The notes under the pieces: generated by a model
Database searches by the model: none
What the model was told of the DNA's origin: nothing
Seen by the model: only the letters and a program-made list of their open reading frames with translations
Made by a program: the position numbers and the translations under genes
Part shown: positions 22,916-32,781 of the stretch, one piece after another
How positions within the stretch are numbered: position 1 is the stretch's first letter
Layout of the letters: each line of letters opens with the position of its first letter
Assembly (NCBI GenBank): GCA_033439795.1
Contig: JAUTDP010000009.1
Span: 2,976,001 to 3,040,000 of the forward strand
Reading direction: 5' to 3'
Length of the DNA: 64,000 nucleotides
Source of the DNA: Sordaria brevicollis
Lineage: Eukaryota > Ascomycota > Sordariomycetes > Sordariales > Sordariaceae

Positions 22916-23428
22916 TCATGCCTCTGCCTTTGCCTCTGCCTTTACCTCTGCCTCTGCCTCTGCCTCTGCCTCTGCCTTTGCCTGTTCCCGTTCCCGTTTC
23001 TCACTGGCCCGCCTCCATTTCCTAAAAACCATCTTCATGATACGACCTTTCCAAACAATATAGCCAATCAAGCCTAAAACTAGCGCACCGGCAAGGCAAA
23101 TCCCCGCGAGTGGGACAGGTGGTATTTCTCTCTTTCCAATGTGACTAGTGCCGCGTGCTGAGGTGTCGAATGTGCTGGAGGGTGTTCGAGGGTGATCTTT
23201 GAGTCCTGGAGAGGTTCCTTCTTCGGTCTTTTTTGTCAATGCGGAAGAGCTGGTACTCGGTGTGGGACTTGGAGTGGTGATGAACGTGGGTTCGTGTGCT
23301 GAGTGAATGAGTACTCGGGCCATGAGGAGTGCAGTGGTCGTGGTTGGGGAGTTTGGTAGGGCTTGTACCCCAGTGTTGAAGTGCAGCACAGCACATATTA
23401 AGAGGGAGAGCAGGGTATTGGCGCGCAT
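22916..23428 (-). CDS. m8: signal-peptide/single-TM protein with AE-repeat tail, 170 aa
   Basis: ATG at 23428 begins the leader (LLSLLICAVLHFNTGVQALP). Ectodomain segments LIHSAHEP, ITTPSPT and LTKKTEEG match m6. GKREIPP lies directly before the span (about 108-128, AGICLAGALVLGLIGYIVW). The cytoplasmic tail is unusual: a basic helix (KWRRASEKREREQ) followed by AEAEAEAE/VKAEAKAEA, encoded by a CTCTGC/CTTTGC hexanucleotide array at 22920-22985 that probably varies in copy number. Confidence 0.75.
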   Translation of the reverse strand: MRANTLLSLLICAVLHFNTGVQALPNSPTTTTALLMARVLIHSAHEPTFITTPSPTPSTSSSALTKKTEEGTSPGLKDHPRTPSSTFDTSARGTSHIGKREIPPVPLAGICLAGALVLGLIGYIVWKGRIMKMVFRKWRRASEKREREQAKAEAEAEAEAEVKAEAKAEA

Positions 23429-24382
23429 TGTGATTAGGATGTAGTCGAGTAAATGGCTGGAGATAGTACAAGGCTCGGAAGCGGCGCGATACAAATAGCT
23501 ACAAGTCGGAGCAATACTGGTTTGATGATGGTGATGAAGAGAAGAGGCCAGCTGACATCCCCTTTGCAGCCATCGGCATAGCTCTTATACCATTTGGAAT
23601 TGGAACCACGGTTTAGAGGTTGCACCAAATCTCACAGACCGGTAATATGGTTGCTCTACGAAGTCCGTAAACACCAGCGCGCGGCAGAAGTGTACTGAGG
23701 TTATTGAAACATCCGAAGACAAAACAATTACGGGCAGTAAGTAATATGCCGCTTGTCCATTGACTCCATTCACCATTCCCCTCCTTCTTTTGAACCGGGA
23801 CACCTTTAGCGCCCATCCGCTGACCAAGAGAACACACAGAGCGCTTTTAGCACAGCCCACGACCAACAGTCGACGGTCCATCCCGTCCTTAGACAAAAGA
23901 AAGTCTCATTTGTCTTGGTCGAAGCCCAAGAACTTCCGCCACACACTCTGGGTCATGTCCTCTGTACTCTGCATGAGATTTGTCCCCCTTAGCCCGAAAG
24001 GGCGTCCGGGACATGTGGGTGGACGGGACCGGGATCTAGAATCACTAACGGGTAAAGAAAGATTAAAACGAGTGGACATGATCAGCTTTTAATTAACAGG
24101 CAAGTGTTTCAAGACCAGCAATCTTACTAACTAAGCTGTGGAGCTCCAACTCCCTCTTCACGACAACATCCATTACTGGCTTCAAACCATTCACCTCACA
24201 AGCAGCTCCTAATAACAGTTTACGACTAATACCTCTTCCTCCTCCTCGCTACATGCGCCGGGGCCAGCCGGCTCTCCCTTCCCGAATTATCTACCTACTG
24301 ACGTGCGTCCTACACCACCCTTACCCCAAAATCTCATCCCTTCGGATCTTGGTTACCCCATTGACCTGTTCCTAGGTTAAGT

Positions 24383-25024
24383 TTAATCCTTCTCCAACTC
24401 CGGAAGGGGCGGCCGGCCGGCAATCTTCCTATTCTTGTTGGCCATGCAACGACAGCAAGTGGCGAAAACGGGTGGCAGTGATTTCAAACATTCCAGAGTA
24501 TCTTTGCCACCGCAAGCACCAGCGCAACAGCCGAGAAACGTAAAAAAGGCAAAGGTACCGGCTACACCGATGAACACCCAGACTTCGTGATTGAACTGGG
24601 TGATGTCCTTGACCATGGGGTCTGGGGTGGGGTACAAGTCGCGGGTCTCAACGGACTCAGAACTTTGTTTGTCTCGGCTTTGGTGGGCGGACCATCCCCT
24701 TTGCTCTTCGCCTCGCGTGCTCGCTGATCTCTCCTCGACGGGCAAATCGTCGTGCAGTCTCGGGGTCAGGTGGGGTGTAACCTCTGACCTCTTGACTTCG
24801 GTCGGTGAGGCTTCGGTTGGGAGGTAGTGTTCCCATCTCTTGGTGACTTGCGGGCCGTGGAGGAGCAGAGAAGGATTGGGCAGTTCTCGCTCCAAGTGAG
24901 GGAGGTTCAAGCTGTGCTCCTTCGGGCTCGAGGAAGTCGGCGATAGAAGAGGAGCGGCGGCGCCAAAAGGTAGGTTGGAGACGCCCCAGGTTAGAATGGA
25001 AAGAAGAAGAAGGGCTGGGTGCAT
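24383..25024 (-). CDS. m9: signal-peptide/single-TM protein with Cys-rich tail, 213 aa
   Basis: The leader at 1-24 ends FGAAAPLL. The long polar ectodomain has VTKRW, VKRSE and VEERS sites. The membrane span at about 149-173 (WVFIGVAGTFAFFTFLGC) is followed by a Cys-rich tail (CCAGACGG, LECL, ATCCRC). The juxtamembrane cysteines could be palmitoylated or bind metal; neither can be shown here. The reading frame upstream of the ATG to about 25259 is open in another frame and is treated as leader sequence. Confidence 0.72.
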   Translation of the reverse strand: MHPALLLLSILTWGVSNLPFGAAAPLLSPTSSSPKEHSLNLPHLERELPNPSLLLHGPQVTKRWEHYLPTEASPTEVKRSEVTPHLTPRLHDDLPVEERSASTRGEEQRGWSAHQSRDKQSSESVETRDLYPTPDPMVKDITQFNHEVWVFIGVAGTFAFFTFLGCCAGACGGKDTLECLKSLPPVFATCCRCMANKNRKIAGRPPLPELEKD

Positions 25025-25828
25025 TTTGAGACGGCTGTGATGTCTTTGAGACAGTGTTTGACTCTGCGGAACTGACGGGGGTGCTTTTGATGACGGTGAG
25101 GTGGGTTTTCTGCTTGAAGGTAACGCTCTTTCTCGCTCCGTTGGGCATGATGGTGATCTTCCAGACAGACTCCTTGGCAGGAACGAGCTCTTGCTTATAA
25201 CTTCGTTGGAACATGACTGCTAAAATGGCTGATGGGGACGGCGATACCAACACGTTCAAAGTGGAAGAAGCTAAGCGCGCGGCGAAAGAATACGAAGTGA
25301 GGTATGGAGAGGAAAAATGGCGTCAACGAAGTCGAGAGTTGGAGGATATTACTTCAAGCGCCGGCACTTTTTCGACGTCCTGGACGCCCATTAACCCAAT
25401 CTCCAGGTCAATGAATCACAGCAGTCTGTTGGTTGTCCCACTGCTATTTTCGGCTCAACGGTGAAGCTTTCATCGAGCCAACAGGGGATTCATTGTGCCT
25501 AAAGCACCAACGCCATGGATCCCCTTTCAACGATAAAGCTTATTGTTCACAACCCCACGCCCAACGTGCCGCACATAAGCGCTTACACACCAGTATCCCG
25601 TTCAAAGACAGTTACGGGCTTACGGCTCTGGAAGAATGGAGAGCAAAAGTGGATTGTCCCATTCATCAGCATTCGTCCTACTACTGCTAGCACTAACACC
25701 ATAGTCCATCTCCGTATCCTAACCCTGCACTAAGCCAACCCAAACCCTCCTTCGATGCATCACCCGTTCTTCACCCCGTCCCGGGTTCAGCTATTATCCT
25801 CCCACAACCCCGTATGATCCATCAAGAT

Positions 25829-26285
25829 TCAAGCCCACAACCCCAAAACAACCAACCCCAACCCCACCGCAGCCAAAGCACCAGGCCGCACAAGGGCATT
25901 GCTGGCAGTCGAATTGCACCCGAACAAGCATACATCCTCGTCAAACTCTCCCAGATCTGGGACTCCCTTGCGTCCCTTGGCTTGAGTATTGTCGTAATAC
26001 TGGGATTCGTCTTCCTCGCCTTCTTGAGTGACTGCTGCTGCCGTTGGCGCTGTGGTGGACATGCTTGGGGGGACTTCAAAGGTGTTGGCTGGTGCTGTTT
26101 CTTCCGAATGGGCCCGTTAGCAAGGTTCACAAAGCGATACCATATTGTAGAATGGAAATGGGATTTTGTTTCTTACCCCTAAGAACCATCGACACAGTGG
26201 TTGAACTGGATGAAGAGGGAGGGATGTGCGAGGCAGTAGCCGTTACCAGGAGGAGGAAAAAAGCGGGAGAGGCGTGAACATGCAT
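25829..26285 (-). CDS. m10: GPI-anchor-like surface protein, 2 exons, 124 aa
   Basis: Exon 1 is 26285-26177, intron 26176-26095 (GTAAGA donor, GCTAAC branch, CAG acceptor, 82 nt, phase 1), exon 2 26094-25829. The spliced frame joins a leader (FFLLLVTATASHIPP) to an acidic Thr/Ala-rich domain and ends in a hydrophobic stretch (LAAVGLGLVVLGLWA) with no basic tail, preceded by small residues (NSTASNA). That is the pattern of a GPI-attachment signal. Overall arrangement and CLFGC..TAS match m11 (CFGCFTGG). It is the only one of the pair with an intron. Confidence 0.68.
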
Positions 26286-26823
26286 CTTGATAGAAGAAAG
26301 TACGTGCAACGAACAGTTTACTGCGAAGGCGCAATGTATAGCGGACGACAGAGGGGCAAGACCTGCTTGTATTTGTGATGGACACAGGATAGTACTGCAG
26401 TACCCTCAAGGACACACTTTGTGACCCAGGGGCAAGGGCCCCATATATTCTGAGCGTGGAATATGTTGGTTCAGATGAGCCATCCATCACTTTGCTCTAT
26501 CCGTGTCTTTGTGGTTCCTTGGCGCTTGCCTAGTCCCTAGAAGAGGGGGTCCTTTTTACACATTCAGTCGCCGGTCCGTCCCTCTGTATGTTCGTCTACT
26601 TTTGAGGGAATCAAGATTCCGTGTACAGGTCTACTGCTCCTTGAAGTGGTTCATGGAAGGTCGAAGATCAAGCTAATTCATCTATTGTCTTTGTCTTCCC
26701 AGTATCCCGACACGATAAGGACACCGAAACCAACGTCCCCGATTCTGATTCATACCCTAGATATTCCTCTATCACGCTCCCTACAAAGGCCCTGACCTCA
26801 TCAACTCCAGCCCAAGCCTCCCA

Positions 26824-27210
26824 TCAAGCAAACAACCCAAAAACCAACAACCCCACACCCGCGAGCGCCAGCAGTCGGGGTCTCTCCAAGATACCACCTC
26901 CATTGTGCTTACTCCAATTCGCACCACCCGTAAAACATCCAAAGCATTTGCTCCCCTTAACCTCCGTGCTGTTAGTGTCCTTCTTGTCCTCGGTACCCTC
27001 TTGGACCGCCGCCGTTCCGGCAGGACTCGGAGACGGCTCGATGGTTGTGGAAGTCGCCATGGCTTCCGAGTACAAGCTCTCTACGCCATGGACGACGTCG
27101 TCCCAGACGTTACGCTTTGCGATGGATGCCGTGATTAAGGGCGAGGGAGGCATAAGAGACGCTGCCGTGGAGGAGGCTAGGAGAACTGGAAGGAGGGTTG
27201 AGAGATGCAT
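26824..27210 (-). CDS. m11: GPI-anchor-like surface protein, 128 aa
   Basis: The leader at 1-18 (LLPVLLASSTAASL) is followed by PPSP and AKRNVWDD, a dibasic site near the new N-terminus. A Thr/Pro/Glu-rich domain leads to CFGCFTGGAN and a C-terminal hydrophobic tail (LLALAGVGLLVFGLFA) that ends the protein. The absence of a cytoplasmic tail suggests a GPI signal rather than a retained span. Paralogous to m10 but intronless. It is the first gene, by transcription order, of the minus-strand run. Confidence 0.7.
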   Translation of the reverse strand: MHLSTLLPVLLASSTAASLMPPSPLITASIAKRNVWDDVVHGVESLYSEAMATSTTIEPSPSPAGTAAVQEGTEDKKDTNSTEVKGSKCFGCFTGGANWSKHNGGGILERPRLLALAGVGLLVFGLFA

Positions 27211-27673
27211 TTTGGTTGAAGTCGAAGTTAAGTTGTTTGAGAGAGTAAGAGTTCAAGTCGGTGGCGAGGAGGAAGAGAAAGAACCGCTAAGAAGTCGCTA
27301 GTCGTAGGTTGATATACCCGAGACTGGGCGCTTGATTGTGAGGCCTCTCCCTGTTGCCCGGCTTTGGTGTATCATGATCCTAGTGGTCAAGATGTTCAAC
27401 TTCATGGTTGAGAGTTGGCTTGTCGTCACGGATTGTTTGGTTTACACCACTCATCGATATTCACTACAGCTCTCGTGGTTCACCAGCCCATTCCAGAACA
27501 GATCTAACCATCGCTTCGCTGTTCCTGTTAGCTCGCAAAAATCACCGAGATGGCCCGCAAGGGCCTGCCTCGACGCACAACGCTGAACATTCACTGTTGT
27601 GCTTCAATTACAGCTGAGAGGGAAAGGCATGAATAGATGAAACAAAAAAGAAAGAAAGGGAAAAAAGAAAAGT

Positions 27674-27793
27674 GACCCGTGCAGGACCCGAAGGTACCAA
27701 CTATGATAATTTTAAGAAGAGGATTCTCCCCACATACCAGTACTAATAGACCAGGCTACGTTCCACGGCTTTTACCACGTTGACGAACGGACC
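27674..27793 (-). tRNA. tRNA-like pol III unit 3
   Basis: The acceptor GGTCCGT/ACGGGTC pairs at all seven positions with two wobbles. An A-box-like TCGTCAACGTGG follows position 7. The B-box position reads CCTTCGGGTCC. A TATA motif (TTTATAAG on the minus strand) lies about 30 bp upstream and T6 tracts follow (complement of 27661-27666). Roughly 120 nt, longer than a standard tRNA, and clearly homologous to unit 2 at 14720-14842. A functional RNA is possible; the anticodon is not identifiable. Confidence 0.45.
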
Positions 27794-28600
27794 ACGTAAA
27801 GGACACCCAAACCCTTCTACTTATAAACCCCTACTCAACATGGCCTGCGGTCCATGCCGGGCGGCCTATTGAGCCCGGCGAGACCGTCCCATAGTAGCCC
27901 GGTTTCGGAGCATACCATAGCTGATGGCGACATGACGGCACCGTCGGCACGGGAAACTGAAATGCCTTTCGTTCTCCGGTTTCGCAAGGGGCCACACCCC
28001 CGACGGGACCGGAAGACCTCCGTACACGGAGACGCGTTGACGCGTTCTTGTTATAGGTGCCTGATCGTGCCTGTTCCGTTGCCCCTCCTTGCTCTCGAGT
28101 TTTTCTTCTTCCCTCTTTCCTCGTCAGCAACAACGAAGTTCGTCGTTGTTTTGTCGTCCCTCACACAGCTTCAAGACTCGTTCAAGGTTCCTCGCGATCT
28201 TTTTTCATCGCCAACGAAACCTTCATCGAAATACTCCCCATCGAGATTACTATTTCCCAAGCTTTGAACTCGAACGTCCTTTGCCGTCGTCTTCCCCAGA
28301 CCAAAGTGAGTAAACTCTCAAGCCCCTCCTCCCATCGCCAAGCTCATATCTGACAAGCCCATCACAACAGGAACCACCAAGCACGAACCGGTACGTACTA
28401 CACCATTCTTTGTTCAAGCAAACCGTAAAACTCGAGGACGAAAGAAGTCCTTCCCTCCTTCGTTCAGTACCAATACTCCAAGTGGAGATGGACGAGAGCA
28501 ACTAACCTTCCATATCACCTCACCCCACTACCATTTCGTGCTGTTGTTCGTACGATGTATTCGACCTTGTCAGCTCTAGTAGGGAGATAGGTGGCAGCCA
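27794..28600. other. Intergenic with possible non-coding exon and intron
   Basis: A good intron signature on the plus strand (GTGAGT near 28305, CTGAC, ACAG near 28370) follows a pyrimidine-rich stretch that could be a 5' leader, but no start codon connects it to a convincing protein. It may be the transcription start of the decayed gene further right. Confidence 0.3.
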
Positions 28601-28619
28601 ACGCATCTATGCCTTTGGC

Positions 28620-31600
28620 AAGATGTCGCGGGACACAAGTTGAGCTCTACCTCAAAGTCGTGGAGTGGAACGAGAAGAACGACGTCTTGGCTACCAGGAC
28701 GAGCGACAATGCTGGCCAGAATCCAGCATCGCCAGCTAGAACTTGGCCAACTTGAAGCGATTCCAGAGTCCAGACCAACCGAAAGTCGACTTTCTCACCC
28801 CGAAAACTCTCCATGGTCTCATCGAGGGCGTTCCGGCAGCGACACAACCCGAGTGAAGCTGGGCTTTCTCGGAGAAGAGGACGCGGCGCGTGAGGCAGGC
28901 TTGGCCGAGGTGAAGCATCCTGGTCTCATCATCACTCTAGTCGTCCAGTGGGAATGGTCCCTTTCCACCTAGACTGCGACTGACTGTCCGGTGCATGTAA
29001 GTTGCCAGGTCTGTCGCAAAATGGAGCCCACATTGATGTTTTGTCTGCTAACCTTCTTGAACATAGCGATCCAGACGGCAGATATTCTCAGACTCGGAGG
29101 ACAACGGATGGAGCTCGTCATCGCCTAAGCTGGACACTCTCCTCACTTCTTCAGCGCCAGCAACGCCAGGACCTGCTCATCACCACTCCCAATGTCCATG
29201 ACCAAATCAGCCAGGCCATAAACAGGCTTCAGTCGGACATACATGCCATGGCTCTCTATACTCGGCGAGGATGTCAGCGCCACTGCTCACCCCATCGCTC
29301 AGTTATGCCTTGGAAACCACACCGTCAGCCTGCTCCAAATAGGAATTGATAACTCCAATGTTTCGGAGGAAGGGGAAGCCGACGATGGACAGCTCGAGTG
29401 GTCGACTTTACCATCCTGTACTTCGGGGTCAAGAAGGCCTTTTGCGTGCCGCATCGTTCTGTTCCTAGAGGAGGACATCGCCATCGGCGATCATGCAGTA
29501 CAGCATGATCTCGCCCGCGGCGGTCTTGTCCAGGCCGCTTGCTCGTCAGCCCTCGTCCCAGCTCCAAGGTTGACAGCAAGCCCTTTCCCGAGAAGCAGGC
29601 GCCCAAGACCGCCATGAACACTTTATCTCCCTTGCCCGCCGCCACCTTTTCCCGCCTGTGATCAACGCGAAGTATGACGAGCAACCAGCAGCAAAGAGAG
29701 TCAAGCTTGCGAGGTACCTGTCGGATGACGAGGAATCGGACACGGAGTTCCAGGTCAAGCTACCACCCGGATGGACCGTAGAAGAGCTGGCCCGGGACGA
29801 TGTAGCCACAGATTCGGAGGATGTCGAAGTGGAAGTCCCTGCCCTAGGCGAAGATCATGACGAAGACCCGTCTGCGAATCAACAACAGGAGCCGCCTCGG
29901 GAACTAGGCACCGAGCGGGAGCCACAGCCTGATGTCACTGCGAATGTCAACGCGCATATTGATGACGGGCCGCAGCACGCCGCTACTACCACCACATCTT
30001 CCACTTCCACAACCAATCCCCAACACCGGCTAACTTTCAACAACTTAACCCATCTCGTTCTTCCCGGAACAGCTTCCTACTCATCAACCTTGCTCTTTAT
30101 GAGCTTTGACTGGTCCACCAGTGCACCAGCGCAGCTAGCTGGCTTCCGCTTCCCAACTCGCTTCAACTCGCCCCAATTCAAACAACAAAACAACGAACAC
30201 GAACGCCCCGGTCCAGCCTCAACACTACCACCATGGCTCCCCTTCCCCACATAGGAGAGACACCCCACCCTTTTGGAACACGATCTGGACAAGACCTAGC
30301 AACCTACAAACTTCCTCCTCATGAGCCGCTGGCAGCAGTCATCGCTCTCATTCATCGTGACTCGAGAGGGCGCTACAAGGCCACGAACAAGCCAACAACA
30401 ACACACGATATGCCGCTCTCCGCCCTTGGGGAACGAACTGCGGAGTCTCTTTATTGGAGACACCTGGGTCGGTGCAGCCCTGCTGGCAATCCTCATCGTC
30501 TGAACTTGTAACGGACAGAATAATATCCCCTTCAGACAAACCTTTTTCCAACAATGTTGAGATGGCATTCCCTCGATATGTCGCACCCTCAGACGAAAAG
30601 GTTCCTTTCAACCCTCGACGAAGCCCAGTTCCTGAACTGCCGGGACAAAATCATCCAGCGCGCAGTTCCGCGCCTGCCATCTAAACGCCGCCTTTCCCAT
30701 TCGGCAACCCTGACCCTAGATCGCTTCGGTGATATGCGAGCGTTTTCGGCACTATCGCCGTTATGTCATCCACACCAGATGAATGGGCTTCTATGGCCCC
30801 GGCGTTATGCATCCGTCTTGGAGACTTGGCCAATATAGACCACACCGATCTCCCGGTCGGGTCCCTCCACCGGGTCCACATGCGGGCCACCTTCTACGCA
30901 ATGTGTCTCATATATCTCAAGAAGTCGTCAACCGGCGTCGACTTCACGGGCGCTCCTCGGTATACCCAATTACCGCGAGACCAATGGGACCAAAAAGGCT
31001 GTATCCGGGGTTTTACCTCCGATGATTGGGTCAGGGCCATGGTACACTTCCATTATTTGGTTTCGCGCCGTACCAATAAGACGGACTTGTTCGGCAAGAC
31101 CGGGGTTACGCTAAGGCCCCCGAGTGCAGGAGCTGCTAGGTAAACCACAAGCCTTCATACACTTCTGGCGAAATCACTCTCCTTGCCGAGCAATTATCCC
31201 TATCAAACACCGCTATCGCGGCTAGAAGCGTCGACGGTTGTTCAAACGTTCACCCGTCCTACTGCGGCCCAAAAGGCCCAAAAGGCCAAGAGGAGATCTA
31301 CAACGGCATCAAGCTCGCTCGCTTGCTGCCCTTGATACCAGGCATGCAAATGCCACGATCGTCAAGGCCGGGTACCCGGCAGACGCGGGGTATCACAACC
31401 TCGACAGGATCGCCGCCGTAGTACCGCAACTCCCCAAGCACGACGAAACCGCCGATTTTGAATTTGCTCCCACTGAAACACAGCCAATCAACAAAAATTC
31501 GGAGGGCTTCAAGAAGCTCGATGGGAACCGGGTCCCTGGTCAGACCCTTGCGTACAACCTTACGTCAGTGCAAGAATCCAGCGCAGCGTCCTTTATCGGC

Positions 31601-31654
31601 ATGTTGGGTTACAAATCCATCAAGGATTATTACCAACACCTTGATTATGACTGA
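28620..31654 (+). pseudogene. Decayed gene of unknown family, several frames
   Basis: Protein-like stretches occur in changing plus-strand frames: 28640 (ELYLKVVEWNEKN), 29240-29550, 29658-30254 (acidic, DDEESDTEF), 30233-30511 (start CACCATGG), 30690-30760 (LDEAQFLNCRDKIIQRAVP), 30763-31143 (an intact 126-codon stretch with WDQKGCIRGFTSDDWVRA) and 31238-31654. Frame changes coincide with overlaps too short for introns, so frameshifts are likely; some breaks might be real introns or separate genes. No domain was recognised. The composition is not RIP-like, so decay is by indels. Confidence 0.35.
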
Positions 31655-32469
31655 CAGGTACCGCGGCATCAGAGTCAGGATGTCGACGCGCGAATAAGAC
31701 CACTCACTGCCTTTATTTGCTCCGTCTCACTGCTGCCCTAGAGCTAGAACCCAGACAACCATATCAACCCCGCAAATCATCTGGTTCCTGTTTCGCTACC
31801 CTCTTAGGGCTTACCGTATCAGAGTGGTTTTACTCAGATTGCGCGGGTATATGCCCTGGATCTCCTCACCCAAGCCATCGTCCTCATCAGAGGCCTCCTT
31901 CGACCTTTCGGCCTCGGCAGCAATGGAGTCTCTACCCACGGCACAGTAGCAAATCCGACTGTAGGGCGTGAACCAGCAACACCTACAGTCCCCCACTCGA
32001 TCGCCATAGTACCTCTAGGGGCAAGGGCCCGGTCAGCAACCGTCCGGCGCCTCACTTGCGCCGCAATAACACCATTCTTCAACCTTGCATTAGCGAACAT
32101 TGATATCCAAGAGCGACAGTTTTTGTTGACGTTGGTAAGGGGGATATAACCGTGGGGATGAGGAAACTGCTACTGCATCCAGTTTGACATCCAGCACCGA
32201 GTCCGTCTCTTAGACCTCGAGTCCGGGCCCCTTGAGTCGAGCTCCAGTCACTTACTCCGCACTCCAGGCCCCGCTGCAGCGAAATGGAGTGAACACCCCG
32301 TCCAGGACCCTTAGGAGCGCGCCCGGGTCGTCGACCTGGGGACATCTCTAACCAACAAAATGAAGACCTCTAGTTTGACTCAAGTGAGCGAGCATAGGGA
32401 TAGCGGAAGGGATATTGTCAGGGACATTGGCTGTTTCAATTCGCTTGTTGTCGAATATTCTTTTTTGAC

Positions 32470-32537
32470 AGCATCAAATCCAACACAGCATCAAATCCAA
32501 CACAGCATCAAATCCAACACAGCATCAAATCCAACAC
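32470..32537. repeat. Four tandem copies of a 17-bp unit
   Basis: AGCATCAAATCCAACAC repeats four times without a mismatch, about 250 bp upstream of the RNase H gene start. Confidence 0.95.
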
Positions 32538-32781
32538 ACAGTCCCGTCGTCTACACTCAAGATGTGCCTTTGGGAGAGTTTACTGTTATTTCCTATCTCA
32601 CCTCTTCGTTTCGTCATCGCGTTCGAATCGTCTTGTATTGTTATGGTGAGAGAACAGGTTCAGCAAGTGCTGCTGCTGTTCGTTTCTAAAGACAACAGTT
32701 ATCATGGATTACAACTCATGAAGACTTGCCAAAAAGACAACGAGATATTAACCAATTTATCAATAGTTGTCTCCAAGAACC

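Noticed and set aside
24657..25259. 200-codon minus-strand ORF overlapping m9
   Set aside because: The m9 frame has both leader and span; this one has neither.
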